Origin: JAWVFM01 sp963771655
GTDB lineage: Bacteria > Actinomycetota > Thermoleophilia > Solirubrobacterales > 70-9
Length of the DNA stretch: 49,894 nt
Reading direction: 5' to 3'
Assembly (NCBI GenBank): GCA_963771655.1
Contig: CAVYUG010000007.1
Coordinates: forward strand, 1-49,894
Position numbers and translations under genes: made by a program. A model generated the notes under the pieces. The model did not search any database, had not been told where the DNA came from, and was given only the letters and a program-made list of their open reading frames with translations. Of this stretch, positions 8,553 through 17,196 are shown piece by piece. The stretch's first letter is position 1; every line of letters begins with the position of its first letter.

Positions 8553-8608
8553 CAATCGTCTAGACTGCCGCGCGCTCGCGCCCCGTTGGCGCCTTGACGT
8601 TCCCCAAC

Positions 8609-8615
8609 AGGAGGT
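8609..8615 (+). promoter_or_regulatory. Strong Shine-Dalgarno for the aquaporin gene
   Basis: AGGAGGT, nearly fully complementary to the 16S 3' end, sits 9 nt before GTG 8625. It decides that start in a region where most genes lack a recognisable ribosome-binding site. Confidence 0.75.
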
Positions 8616-8624
8616 AATCCCCAA

Positions 8625-9410
8625 GTGCAGGATCGAGGACTCGCGGCCTATATCGCAGAGCTCGTCGGGACCATGCTTCTGGTCTTTGCGATCTGCACGG
8701 TGGTCACGCTCTACGTCGCCACCGCTGCGAACGCGCAGACCGGCTCGGACTTCGCCGTCGTCGGTCTCGTCCACGGCATCGTCCTGTTCATGCTGATCGC
8801 GACGCTGGGGGGCGTCAGCGGCGGTCACTTCAACCCCGCGGTCACCGTCGCCGCGTGGGCGACGCGGCGGATCGACCCGATCGACGCGGTCGTCTACATC
8901 CTCGCCCAGCTCTCGGGCGCGGTTCTCGGCGCGCTGATGGTGAAGGGCTTCCTCCTCGACGAGGGCCGCGCCGGGCATTACGGCGCCGTGTCGCCCAGTG
9001 CGCTCATCAACGGCAATGTCGCCGCCGGGCTCATCGAGATGATCGGGACCTTCCTGCTCGTGCTCGCCGTCTGCGCAGTGGCGTTCAACCCCCGCGCTCG
9101 CCGCGAGTGGGCACCGCTCACGATCGGCCTGACGCTGGGGCTCGGCGTGATGATCTTCGGCCCGCTCACCGGAGGCTCGCTGAACCCCGCGCGCTGGTTC
9201 GGTCCCGCTCTCATCGCAAACTTCTGGGGCGGCACCTGGCCGTACATCGTCGGCCCGGTCGTCGGGGCGCTTCTTGCCGCGCTGCTCTACCGGTTCGTGA
9301 TCGCCGGCCCGCAGTTCGCCCTCGGGCCGGAGCCACCGACCAGCCCGGGCCGAGCGGTCGAGCAAGTCGCCCAGGACATCGACACGGTCGCCCGAGAGGA
9401 AGAGGGCTAA
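8625..9410 (+). CDS. Aquaporin / glycerol-channel family (MIP) protein
   Basis: This 261-aa inner-membrane protein has six predicted helices and two half-helix NPA loops, 'GGHFNPAVTV' and 'GGSLNPARWFGP', the hallmark of MIP channels. The Arg after the second NPA is the selectivity-filter Arg. A soluble C-terminal tail of about 35 residues is acidic. Length and the second motif fit water-selective channels better than glycerol facilitators, which usually have an insertion and NPARDxxP at the second motif, but substrate cannot be fixed from sequence alone. The gene has a strong Shine-Dalgarno and stands 72 bp after ppa; the two may share a promoter. Confidence 0.92.
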   Translation: MQDRGLAAYIAELVGTMLLVFAICTVVTLYVATAANAQTGSDFAVVGLVHGIVLFMLIATLGGVSGGHFNPAVTVAAWATRRIDPIDAVVYILAQLSGAVLGALMVKGFLLDEGRAGHYGAVSPSALINGNVAAGLIEMIGTFLLVLAVCAVAFNPRARREWAPLTIGLTLGLGVMIFGPLTGGSLNPARWFGPALIANFWGGTWPYIVGPVVGALLAALLYRFVIAGPQFALGPEPPTSPGRAVEQVAQDIDTVAREEEG

Positions 9411-9450
9411 GCCCAGGCCGACCTGTCGCCGTGCGCTAGCTTGCGCGGCG

Positions 9451-11647
9451 ATGCGCCGAGTCACCTTCTCGCGCAACTACACGCTGTCGCTGTCGCGCAC
9501 GTGTCGCTGCTACTGCAAGTACTGCGCGTTCGCGACGCACCGGCCGCACCTGTACGCGCCGGAAGAGGTCGAGGCCAGGCTCGACGAGGCGGTGAGGCGA
9601 AATGCCAAGGAGCTGCTCGTCCTCACCGGCGAGGCGCCTGACGAGAACACCGAGGTCTCCGACCCGCCTGCGCTCGTACGGACACGACGACTTCGTCGAC
9701 TACGTCGTCTGGACCTGCGAGCGGGCGCTCGAGCGCGGCCTCCTGCCCCACACGAACCTCGGGGTGATGGACGCCGGCGACCTGGCGCGCCTTCGCGAGG
9801 TGACGGCCTCGCAGGGACTGATGCTGGAGTCGATCTCCGAGCGCCTCATGGAGACGGTCCACGCGGGCTCGCCGACCAAGCACCCGTCCCGCCGGCTGGC
9901 CACGATCGAGGCAGCGGGCGAGCTTCGGATCCCGTTCACGAGCGGAATCCTCGTGGGGATCGGCGAGAGCGAGGAGGAACGGATCGCCTCTCTCGAGGCC
10001 CTGGCGGCCGTCAGCGAGCGCCACGGGCACATCCAGGAGGTGATCCTCCAGAACTTCGTCCCGCATCCGCGGTACTACGGCAGAGAGGTCGCCGAGATCG
10101 CGGACGAGGCGTCGAGGCGGCGATGGGGCAGCGAGGAGAGGGTGACGAACGGCGACGTCGAGCTGCCCGAGTGGGCCACCCCGGTGACGATCGACGACAT
10201 GAAGCGCCTCATCGGCGAGGCGCGGCGGCTCATGCCCGACGTCGGCATCCAGGTGCCGCCCAACCTCGCCGACTGGTGGGACGAGCTGGTGGACGCCGGC
10301 GCCACCGACCTCGGCGGGCTCTCGGCCAACGGCGACCACATTTCACCCGAGGAGCCATTCCCGAGCCCGCACGAGGTGCGCAAGCGCCTCGCGCCCCGCG
10401 GCTACGCGCTCACCGAGCGGCTCTGCGCCTACGGGCGCTACCTCGACCCGGAGTGGATCGACCAGGGCGTCCTCGACGTCGTCAAGCTCAAGTACTGGTC
10501 CTTCATCCCCCGCGGAGCGTCGGGCCGCAGGCGGGAGGCCTCGCCGGATCCGCAGCTCGCGCCCCAAGCGATCTCGAAGGGACGGGACGGGGTCGCTCTC
10601 AGCGAGGGAGAGCTTGCCGCGCTCTTCTCCGAGACTCGCCCCGAGGTCATCGAGGAGATGCGCGTTGCTGCCGACGAGCTCCGCGCCGAGCTCGCAGGTG
10701 AAACGGCGACCTTCGTCGTCAATCGCAACATCAACTTCACCAACGTCTGCATCGTCGGCTGCGCGTTCTGCGGCTTCGGGCAGGGCCGCCGCTCACCCGA
10801 CGCCTACCACGCCGACGAGGACGACTTCCAGGCCCGAGTCCAGGAGGCGGTGGATTTCGGCGCCACGGAGGTCTGCATGCAGGGCGGCATCCACCCCGAC
10901 TACACGCTCGACGACTACGGACGGTGGCTGAAGCTCGCGAAGGACGTCGCGCCGCAGATCCACCTCCACGCGTACTCGCCGATGGAGGTCCACTACATGT
11001 GCGAGCGGTCCGGACGCTCGCCGGAGTCGGTGTTCGAGTACCTCATCGACCAGGGCCTCGGGTCGACCCCGGGCACCGCGGCGGAGGTCCTCGACGACGG
11101 CGTGCGGACCCGGATCTCTCCCAACAAGCTGCCGGTTGCCCGCTGGATCGAGATCATCGAGGCCTGCCACCGCTCCGGGCTCCGCTCGACCTCGACGGTG
11201 ATGTTCGGCCACATCGAGGAGCCGTCGGAGCTGGCGCGTCACATGCGAGTCGTGCGCGAGCTGCAGGAGCGCACGGGCGGCATCACCGAGTTCGTGCCGC
11301 TGAGCTTCATCCCCTACAACACGCTCCTCGGCCGCACCCACGGGATCGAGGAGATCGCCGCGGCCGACAACCTCAAGCACACCGCGGCTTTCCGCCTCGC
11401 GCTCGGGCGGGCGATCAAGAACCTCCAGGCGAGCTGGGTGAAGATGGGCCTCGATGCGGCGAGCGAGAGTCTGCGCTGGGGCGTCAACGACCTTGGCGGA
11501 ACGCTGATGGAGGAGTCGATCTCGCGGATGGCCGGCTCCCGGCACGGGGTGCGCCTGGAGCCCGAACAGCTCATCGGGGCCGCGCGCGCCGCGGGCCGCA
11601 CCCCGGCTCAGCGCACGACGCTCTACGAGATCGTCGAGACGTACTGA
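9451..11647 (+). CDS. fbiC: FO synthase, fused CofG/CofH (FbiC), one frame break
   Basis: This bifunctional radical-SAM enzyme is about 732 aa. The CofG half starts 'MRRVTFSRNYTLSLS' with the cluster motif CRCYCKYC (CxxxCxxC). The CofH half has its own motif, CIVGCAFC, near residue 430. Together they build the 7,8-didemethyl-8-hydroxy-5-deazariboflavin (FO) chromophore of F420 from 5-amino-6-ribitylamino-uracil and tyrosine. The single-chain arrangement is typical of Actinobacteria; archaea and cyanobacteria use two proteins. Near 9665 the frame changes (from 'DENTEVSD' to 'RLRSYGHDDFVDYVVWTCE'), and the gene length is not a multiple of three, consistent with one missing base. The remaining F420 genes are at 14.9-17.9 kb. 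Confidence 0.93.
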
Positions 11648-11671
11648 GCGTTCCGCTCGAGCGTCGGCGGC

Positions 11672-12679
11672 GTGCGGGCCGCGCGTGAAGGGCAGCGAGG
11701 GGGCGGATCGGCCGAGTGCAGGGTTGAACACCGTATCGGTGCTCAATCCTTCACTCGACGGGCGGGCCTCATCATCACGGACCTGGCGAGGCGACAACAC
11801 GGCGTTGTCTCGCGCGAGCAGCTTCTTGCCGCCGGTCTGACTAGGCGCATGATCGAGCGACGCCTCCACGATGGCCGCGTCCACGAAATTCACCGAGGTG
11901 TGTATCTCGTCGGCCATACGGCGGCGCCTCCGCATGCGCATGAGATGGGCGCCCTGCTCGCATGTGGCCCCGGCGCCCTGCTGAGCCATCGGAGTGCCGC
12001 CGGCATGTGGGATCTCCTCTCCTTCGCTGCTCCCGGGCCGGTCTGCGTCACGCTGCCGCCGGAGCGGAGCGCAAGGCGCCCGCGGATCGAGGTCCATAGA
12101 GCCGCCATCGACCGCCGCGACATCCGCAGCCGCCACGGCCTCCCCTTAACCAGCCCACCCCGGACGATCCTGGACCTAGCGTCGAGGCTCGATAGCGAAA
12201 CCCTCGAGGCACTGGTCGCGGAAGCGAGCTACCGCCGGCTCGCGAGCGAGGCGGAGCTCAAAGATCAATTAGGGAGATATCCACGGCGCCGCGGAGCCGC
12301 CTCCCTAATCGAGATCCTCGACCTTCCGGGTGGCCCGCGACGAACGCGCTCCCCGGCCGAGCGGCTCATGCTGCGGCTTCTCCGCCGCGCACAACTCACC
12401 GGCTACGAGACCAACGGCCGGATCCACGGCTACGAGGTGGACTTCCTCTGGCGCGACCTCAACTTCGCGGTGGAGGTGGATGGGTACGCCGCGCATTCGG
12501 GGCGCGTCGCGTTCGAGCGCGACAGGCTCAAGATCGCCACGCTCGAGGCGCAGGGCGTGACGGTGATGCCCGTGACGGGCCGGCAGCTCCGAGTCAACGA
12601 GGAGGGCGTGCTCCGAAGGCTCGTTGGAGCCCTCAGGCGCGCCGGCTATACCGGCCCGTTCCGTCGAGTGGAGGGTTGA
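11672..12679 (+). CDS. AbiEi-like antitoxin domain fused to DUF559 (Vsr-like) endonuclease domain
   Basis: The protein is 335 aa from the GTG at 11672; the true start is uncertain because the first ~27 residues look non-conserved and contain a hairpin. The N-terminal winged-helix region is 'LARRQHGVVSREQLLAAGL' followed by 'RVHEIHRGVYLVGH', the pattern of AbiEi-type (type IV toxin-antitoxin) domains. The C-terminal ~110 residues match DUF559: 'SPAERLMLRLLRRAQL', 'YEVDFLWRDLNFAVEVDGYA' and 'DRLKIATLEAQGVTVMPVTG', with the D...ExD core of Vsr/PD-(D/E)XK folds. There is no adjacent AbiEii toxin. Such solitary fusions are common in actinobacteria; biological role is unknown. Defence or selfish-element function is inference. 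Confidence 0.8.
   Translation: MRAAREGQRGGGSAECRVEHRIGAQSFTRRAGLIITDLARRQHGVVSREQLLAAGLTRRMIERRLHDGRVHEIHRGVYLVGHTAAPPHAHEMGALLACGPGALLSHRSAAGMWDLLSFAAPGPVCVTLPPERSARRPRIEVHRAAIDRRDIRSRHGLPLTSPPRTILDLASRLDSETLEALVAEASYRRLASEAELKDQLGRYPRRRGAASLIEILDLPGGPRRTRSPAERLMLRLLRRAQLTGYETNGRIHGYEVDFLWRDLNFAVEVDGYAAHSGRVAFERDRLKIATLEAQGVTVMPVTGRQLRVNEEGVLRRLVGALRRAGYTGPFRRVEG
11716..11754. repeat. 18-bp imperfect inverted repeat upstream of the AbiEi/DUF559 core
   Basis: GTGCAGGGTTGAACACCG (11716-11733) and CGGTGCTCAATCCTTCAC (11737-11754) pair at 15 of 18 positions around a TAT loop. It lies 69 bp after the fbiC stop, so it may terminate that transcript. The left arm closely resembles the left arm of the hairpin at 12663-12714 on the other side of the nuclease gene. 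Confidence 0.65.
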
Positions 12680-12714
12680 ACGTCTCTGCGGACGTCGAAT
12701 CCTCCAGTGGCGAC
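12663..12714. terminator. Hairpin between convergent genes, related to 11716-11754
   Basis: A left arm from 12663 (containing TGGAGGGTTGAACGTC) pairs imperfectly with a right arm ending at 12714 (GACGTCGAATCCTCCA) around a TCTGCG loop. It spans the nuclease stop codon and ends 3 bp before the stop of the convergent membrane-protein gene, so it most likely terminates both. Confidence 0.6.
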
Positions 12715-12716
12715 GC

Positions 12717-13379
12717 TTACGCCGCGGGCCTGCGTGACAGCGCCCAGCTCGCGGTCACGATCGCGATCGCGAACGTGAGCACCGGGACGATGAAGCCGAG
12801 CACGCCATCGGCGGCGAAGGCGCCGCTCGTGCAGAACACGACGCCCAGCGCGAGCGGCTGCGTAATGGCGGCGAGGGCGGAGAACCCCGCGACCCAGGGC
12901 GGCACGAAGCGGTGGCGGTAGCCGGCGATTGCGGTGGCCGCGAAGAGGGCCGTCAGCGCGCCCGCGGCAGGCCCGGCTGTCATCGCGCCGAAATCGTTGA
13001 GCGCGCGGGTGATGTTGGGGTCGATCTCCTCGGGGCGGAAAGCCGCGGCAGCGATTCCCGTCAGCGTGACCATGAGGATCCCCGCGCTGACCAGGCCCCC
13101 GCCGAAGGCGATCGACGCGAGCCTGCCCTGGCCGCCTTCCGCGGCCGCCATCGCGCTGCGAAGGCTCCCGAGGAACCAGATGAAGAAGAAGATCCCGGCG
13201 CCGACGATCGCCACGCCGATCTGGATGCGCGTCGCATGGTCGGAAATGAACCCTGACCATGCCTGTCCGGACTCGTCGAACCCGGGGGCGCCGCCGGCGG
13301 CGAGGCCGAAACCGACGAACAGGGCGATGACGGCGACGATTCCTCCGAGCGCACCGAGCCTCGCGTAGCGATCTTCCAT
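12717..13379 (-). CDS. Predicted integral membrane protein, 220 aa
   Basis: From the ATG at 13377-13379, with a strong GAGGAGGTG Shine-Dalgarno, the protein has about six hydrophobic segments: 'LGGIVAVIALFVGFGLAAG', 'IGVAIVGAGIFFFIWFLGSL', 'LVSAGILMVTLTGIAAAAF', a Gly/Ala-rich helix around 'AGALTALFAATAIAGY', and two near the C-terminus. A short loop contains 'EEIDPNITRALNDFGAM'. No catalytic or transport motif is evident and I do not assign a family. It is divergent from the alcohol dehydrogenase gene (81 bp between starts) and convergent with the nuclease gene. Membrane topology is well supported; function is unknown. Confidence 0.7.
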   Translation of the reverse strand: MEDRYARLGALGGIVAVIALFVGFGLAAGGAPGFDESGQAWSGFISDHATRIQIGVAIVGAGIFFFIWFLGSLRSAMAAAEGGQGRLASIAFGGGLVSAGILMVTLTGIAAAAFRPEEIDPNITRALNDFGAMTAGPAAGALTALFAATAIAGYRHRFVPPWVAGFSALAAITQPLALGVVFCTSGAFAADGVLGFIVPVLTFAIAIVTASWALSRRPAA

Positions 13380-13460
13380 TCGAGCACCTCCTCTGTGGCC
13401 ACCCGCCGAGCCGATGGTCCACGGGGCAGCGGACGGAATGGCGCGCCACACTTCGGTGAA

Positions 13461-14465
13461 ATGCGAGCGATGCTCCTTAACGAGCAGCACCAACGCCTCG
13501 AGCTGCACACCGCCCCCGAGCCCGCACCCGGGCCCGGCCAGGTCGCCGTTCGCGTCCTCTCCTGCGGCGTCTGCCGCACCGACCTTCACATCGTCGACGG
13601 CGACCTGACCGAGCCGAAGCTCCCACTGGTTCCCGGGCACCAGATCGTCGGTGAAGTGCTCGAGGGGGGGAAGGGGGCCGAGCGGTTCGAGGTGGGCTCC
13701 CGCGTCGGCATCCCGTGGCTCGGGTGGACCTGCGGCGAGTGCCGCTACTGCCGCTCCGGCCGCGAGAACCTGTGCGTGCGCGCCCGCTTCACCGGCTACG
13801 ACATCGATGGCGGGTACGCCGAGCACGCCGTCGCGGACGAGCGCTTCTGCTTTGCCCTCGATCCCGATGTCGATTCCGCGACCCAGGCACCGCTCCTCTG
13901 CGCCGGACTGATCGGCTATCGGGCGCTCCGCCTGTGCGGGGACGCCGAGCGCGTCGGCCTCTACGGCTTCGGCGCCTCGGCGCACATCGTCTGCCAGGTC
14001 GCCGCGCACCAGGGCCGGCGGGTGTTCGCACTGACGCGGCCCGGAGACGCTGACGGCCAGGCCTTCGCCCGCGAGCTCGGCGCCGAGTGGGCCGGCGACT
14101 CGGAGGCCGGGCCACCTGAGCAGCTCGACGCGGCGATCATCTTCGCCCCGGTCGGCCCGCTCGTGCCTGCGGCCCTTCGGGCTCTGGCGCCGGGAGGAGC
14201 CTGCGTCTGCGCGGGCATCCACATGAGCGACATCCCGCAATTCCCCTACGAGATCCTCTGGGGCGAGCGCTCGGTGCGATCGGTTGCGAACCTCACGCGC
14301 CGCGACGGCGTGGAGCTTCTCGAGATCGCCCCGCGCGTGCCGGTCCGGACCGAGGTCACCTCGTACCCGCTCGAGGCGGCGAACGACGCCCTCGACGACA
14401 TCCGCACGGGTAGGCTCCGCGGCGCGGCGGTGCTTTCGATTCAAGGAGGAGGAGCTGGTGGCTGA
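13461..14465 (+). CDS. Zinc-dependent alcohol dehydrogenase (MDR superfamily)
   Basis: This is a 334-aa protein from the ATG at 13461; upstream in-frame residues are not conserved-looking. Catalytic zinc ligands are visible in 'SCGVCRTDLH' and 'PGHQIVGEV', and the four structural-zinc cysteines in 'CGECRYCRSGRENLC'. The Rossmann region is 'RVGLYGFGASAHIVCQVAAH', with an altered GxGxxG (GFGASA). It should oxidise alcohols or reduce aldehydes with NAD(P)H in the cytosol; its pattern resembles the AdhA-like zinc ADH group. The last 8 bp overlap the start of a cupin gene, implying translational coupling. F420-dependence is not indicated. Confidence 0.88.
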   Translation: MRAMLLNEQHQRLELHTAPEPAPGPGQVAVRVLSCGVCRTDLHIVDGDLTEPKLPLVPGHQIVGEVLEGGKGAERFEVGSRVGIPWLGWTCGECRYCRSGRENLCVRARFTGYDIDGGYAEHAVADERFCFALDPDVDSATQAPLLCAGLIGYRALRLCGDAERVGLYGFGASAHIVCQVAAHQGRRVFALTRPGDADGQAFARELGAEWAGDSEAGPPEQLDAAIIFAPVGPLVPAALRALAPGGACVCAGIHMSDIPQFPYEILWGERSVRSVANLTRRDGVELLEIAPRVPVRTEVTSYPLEAANDALDDIRTGRLRGAAVLSIQGGGAGG

Positions 14466-14865
14466 GGCGACGGTGAAGAGGCTTGAGGATTTCGAGGGGA
14501 TCTACGGCGGAGCGTTCCGGCGGGTGCGCGCCGGCCTCGGCGTCGAGTCGTTCGGGCTCGCCGTCGTCGACTTCCCGGCCGAATTCAGCAACTACCCCGA
14601 GCACGACCACTCCGAGGACGGCCAGGAGGAGGTCTACACGGCGCTGTCGGGCTCGGCCACGCTCGCCATCGACGGGACCGAGCACGTTCTCGAGCCGGGG
14701 GTCTTCGCCAGGGTCCCGCCTGGGGTGAGCCGGAAGGTCGTAACCGGCACCTCGCCGGTGCGTCTCCTGATCATCGGGGCGCCCCCGGGCAAGCCCTACG
14801 AGGCACCCGATTTCAGCAACGAGGGTGAGCCGGATCCCCTGACCGGCGAGCCGCCGCCCAGCTAG
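14458..14865 (+). CDS. Small cupin-domain protein
   Basis: This 135-aa single-domain cupin starts at the GTG 14458 within the end of the ADH gene, preceded by a GGAGGAG Shine-Dalgarno. Motif 1 is 'YPEHDHSEDGQEEVYTALSG' (the H-x-H...E metal-binding set). Motif 2 is 'LEPGVFARVPPGVSRKV', where the usual His is replaced, so metal binding may be partial. Small cupins of this kind are often isomerases, dioxygenases or sugar-binding proteins. The protein probably acts with the overlapping ADH in an unknown catabolic step. Its stop shares the CTAG at 14862-14865 with the convergent cofE stop. Confidence 0.75.
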   Translation: MAEATVKRLEDFEGIYGGAFRRVRAGLGVESFGLAVVDFPAEFSNYPEHDHSEDGQEEVYTALSGSATLAIDGTEHVLEPGVFARVPPGVSRKVVTGTSPVRLLIIGAPPGKPYEAPDFSNEGEPDPLTGEPPPS

Positions 14866-15614
14866 CGGAAGAGGTCCTCGGACCCAGCTCGTCTCAGCGC
14901 CACGGCCCCGGGGCCGGCCGCCGGCGTGACGTGCGCCCCAAGGCCGCGGACGACCGCCGCAGGCATGCCGCTCACCTTGTCGCGCACCAGGTCGGCCGCG
15001 GCCGCAACCTCGTCGGCGATAGCGATCGCGGTCGCCGCGAGCTCCACGCGGTCGCGGTCGACCCGGCCGCGCCAATCGTCGAGCGGCGCGAGGCCCGCGC
15101 ATCCGATGGCGACGTCCGCCTGACCGAGGCGCCAGGGGCGGCCGAAGCTGTCGGCAACGACCAGGGCCGGGCGCGCTCCGCACGCGTTGCGAAGCTCCTC
15201 GCGAATCCGTCGCGCGGACGCGTCGGGGTCGGCCGGAAGGAGCGTCACGCGGTCGTCTCCCGGCACGTTCGAGGAGTCGATTCCGGCATTCGCACAGACG
15301 AGGCCCGAGCGGGTCTCAACGATCAGGACGCCGCGCTCGGCGCGAACGATCCGCTCGGCCTCGTCGAGGACGAGCTCGACCAGCCGTGGATCCTTGCCGA
15401 GCTCGCGTCCCAGTCCGAAGGCGCGTTCCCCTGGCTCGACGTCGGCCAGGTCGCGAACACGCCCCTCCGCCTTGGAGACGACCTTCTGGGAGACGACGAC
15501 GACGTCCCGGCTCTCGATCCCCGGCAGAGCGTCCGCGATCAGGCGGCCCAGGACGTCCCCGCCGACGACCTCGCCGAGACCCTCCACGGGCAGGATCTCG
15601 ATTTGCCCGCTCAC
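14862..15614 (-). CDS. cofE: Coenzyme F420:L-glutamate ligase
   Basis: This is a 250-aa protein from the GTG at 15612-15614. CofE adds gamma-linked glutamates to F420-0 using GTP. Visible family features are 'DVVVVSQKVVSKAEGR' near residue 35, 'DSFGRPWRLGQADVAIG' near the middle, and 'LRRAGSEDLFR' at the end. Unlike mycobacterial FbiB it lacks the C-terminal FMN-binding nitroreductase-like domain, so the dehydro-F420 reductase must be elsewhere. It is the last gene of the npdG-cofD-cofC-cofE operon, with a 4-bp GTGA overlap to cofC. Frame and length are normal. Confidence 0.92.
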   Translation of the reverse strand: MSGQIEILPVEGLGEVVGGDVLGRLIADALPGIESRDVVVVSQKVVSKAEGRVRDLADVEPGERAFGLGRELGKDPRLVELVLDEAERIVRAERGVLIVETRSGLVCANAGIDSSNVPGDDRVTLLPADPDASARRIREELRNACGARPALVVADSFGRPWRLGQADVAIGCAGLAPLDDWRGRVDRDRVELAATAIAIADEVAAAADLVRDKVSGMPAAVVRGLGAHVTPAAGPGAVALRRAGSEDLFR

Positions 15615-16273
15615 AGTTGCGCAAGCTCCCGCGCCGTCGCCGGTGCCCGCTGTGGTTCCCGCGAGAGGACCTCGGTGAGAGCTGCGAGGTCCTCCGGGGT
15701 GTCGAGGTCGAGGGCGAGGGACGGGAGCTCCTCGAGGCGCGCCTCGTAGCCGGCCGCCGCCCCGCGCCCGAGGTGGCGGTCGCGGCTCTCGGGCCCGAAC
15801 GCCGGCCCGATGGCGTCGGCCGGAGCGAGCAGCAGTCCGTTGGTCCCGGTCGCATGGCGGTCGGGGATCACCCCGACGACGCCGTCGCTCAAGCGCTCGA
15901 GGGCGGCGTCGAGCTCGGCGGAATCGAGGAGCGGACAGTCGCCCGGGAGAAGCGCGACGCAGGTTGCGCCGAGCGCCTTCGCCCGCACGATCCCGAGCAC
16001 GGCGGCCTCGGAATGACCGGCGTCCTTGGGGTCGCGGAGCACCTCGAGCGGCGTCCTCATGCGCTGCGCCGCGCGAAGCGCGACCCGCTCGGCCCGCCCC
16101 TCGCCCGTGACGACGACGACGCGCTCGACTCGCTCCGCCCGCCCGATCGCCGCCAGAACGTCGGCGAGCATCGCCTTCACGATCGCCGCCCGCTGAGGCC
16201 TGTCGAGGGAGCCGAGGAGGCGTTGCTTCGCTCGCCCGAATCGCTTCACCGGAACGATCGCCGTCGCGTTCAC
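15611..16273 (-). CDS. cofC: 2-phospholactate / phosphoenolpyruvate guanylyltransferase
   Basis: This 220-aa protein from the GTG at 16271-16273 makes the activated intermediate (lactyl-2-diphosphoguanosine or its enolpyruvyl form) used by CofD. The nucleotidyltransferase start 'ATAIVPVKRFGRAKQRLLGS' and the metal-binding segment 'LLPGDCPLLDSAELD' are typical of CofC/FbiD. In actinobacteria the preferred substrate is reported to be PEP, giving dehydro-F420-0; that is family knowledge, not visible here. Both ends overlap neighbours by 4 bp (cofD upstream, cofE downstream). Confidence 0.9.
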   Translation of the reverse strand: MNATAIVPVKRFGRAKQRLLGSLDRPQRAAIVKAMLADVLAAIGRAERVERVVVVTGEGRAERVALRAAQRMRTPLEVLRDPKDAGHSEAAVLGIVRAKALGATCVALLPGDCPLLDSAELDAALERLSDGVVGVIPDRHATGTNGLLLAPADAIGPAFGPESRDRHLGRGAAAGYEARLEELPSLALDLDTPEDLAALTEVLSREPQRAPATARELAQL

Positions 16274-17196
16274 GCCGCAATCGCGCGCGCGAGCTCGAGC
16301 ACCCGCTCGGCCAGTGCCCGCCGCCCCTGCGCGTCGACCATCAGGGTTGGGCAACGGAGCACGGTGACGTCGTCGGGATCGGCGCCCGGGTCGTCCGCGT
16401 CGGCTACGAACGCGTCGAGAAGCCCCTCGTACAGCGAGGCCACGCCCGCCGGCGTGACCGGGCGCCCCGCCGCCGCGATGAAGGCCTCGGTCGGGCCCTT
16501 CATCGACCGCCCCGCCACGAGCGGGCTCACGGCGATGACCGGAGCGGTGCTTTCGATCACCGCCTCGCGTATCTCCTGGATCGCGAGAATCGGGCCGATG
16601 GAGAGCACGGGGTTCGATGGCGCGATCACCACGACGTCCGCGCGCTCGACGGCCGCGAGCGCCTCGGGGGTCGCCCGAGCATTCTCGATTCCGCTCACCT
16701 CGATCCCCTCGATCGGCGCCTCGCCGTGGTCGAGGATGAGGAACTCCTGCAGCTCCCGCCATCCGGCGGGCGTCCTCACGCGGGTCGCGACCCGCTCCTC
16801 GCACATCGGCAGCACCGCGCCGACCGCGCCAAGCGTTCGCGCGATCTGAGCCTGCGCCGCGGTGAGCGTGCCGCCCTCGGCAAGGAAGTGGGTTCGGTAA
16901 AGGCACGTCGCGAGATCGCGGTCGGAGAGGCTGAACCACCCCGGCGCACCGAGGCGCTCCAGCCGCCGGTGGACGACGAAGTCGTCGTCGCGGATTCCCC
17001 AACCCCGTTCGGCGTCGATCTCACCCGACAGCCAGTACGTGACGAGGTCCGGGTCGGCCGACACGCGAAGCCCGTGTACGTCGAAATCGTCGGCGGTGTT
17101 GACGATCGCGGCGAGACCGTCGCCGACGAGGTCCTGGAGACCGGCGGCGAGCTTCCCGCCTCCGGTGCCTCCCGCGAGCAACGCGACCCGGGTCAC
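16270..17196 (-). CDS. cofD: 2-phospho-L-lactate / enolpyruvyl transferase (F420-0 synthesis)
   Basis: This 308-aa protein from the GTG at 17194-17196 transfers the phospholactyl or phosphoenolpyruvyl group to FO, forming (dehydro-)F420-0. The N-terminal motif 'LAGGTGGGKLAAGL', 'IVNTADDFDVHGL', 'SDRDLATCLYRTHFLAEG' and 'IAPSNPVLSIGPIL' are characteristic of CofD/FbiA. It is cytoplasmic. The start overlaps the npdG stop by 4 bp and the stop overlaps the cofC start, so the four proteins are translationally coupled. Confidence 0.94.
   Translation of the reverse strand: MTRVALLAGGTGGGKLAAGLQDLVGDGLAAIVNTADDFDVHGLRVSADPDLVTYWLSGEIDAERGWGIRDDDFVVHRRLERLGAPGWFSLSDRDLATCLYRTHFLAEGGTLTAAQAQIARTLGAVGAVLPMCEERVATRVRTPAGWRELQEFLILDHGEAPIEGIEVSGIENARATPEALAAVERADVVVIAPSNPVLSIGPILAIQEIREAVIESTAPVIAVSPLVAGRSMKGPTEAFIAAAGRPVTPAGVASLYEGLLDAFVADADDPGADPDDVTVLRCPTLMVDAQGRRALAERVLELARAIAA

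Noticed and set aside
7986..9476. Extension of the THI5-like frame through ppa and aquaporin to 9476
   Set aside because: The extension is antisense to two conserved genes; the real start is the lipoprotein signal peptide at 7985.
11672..12679. Complete AbiE toxin-antitoxin system
   Set aside because: Only the AbiEi-like domain is present, fused to DUF559; there is no AbiEii nucleotidyltransferase next to it.
14862..15614. Full-length FbiB (CofE plus FMN domain)
   Set aside because: The gene ends after the CofE domain at the shared CTAG; no nitroreductase-like extension follows.
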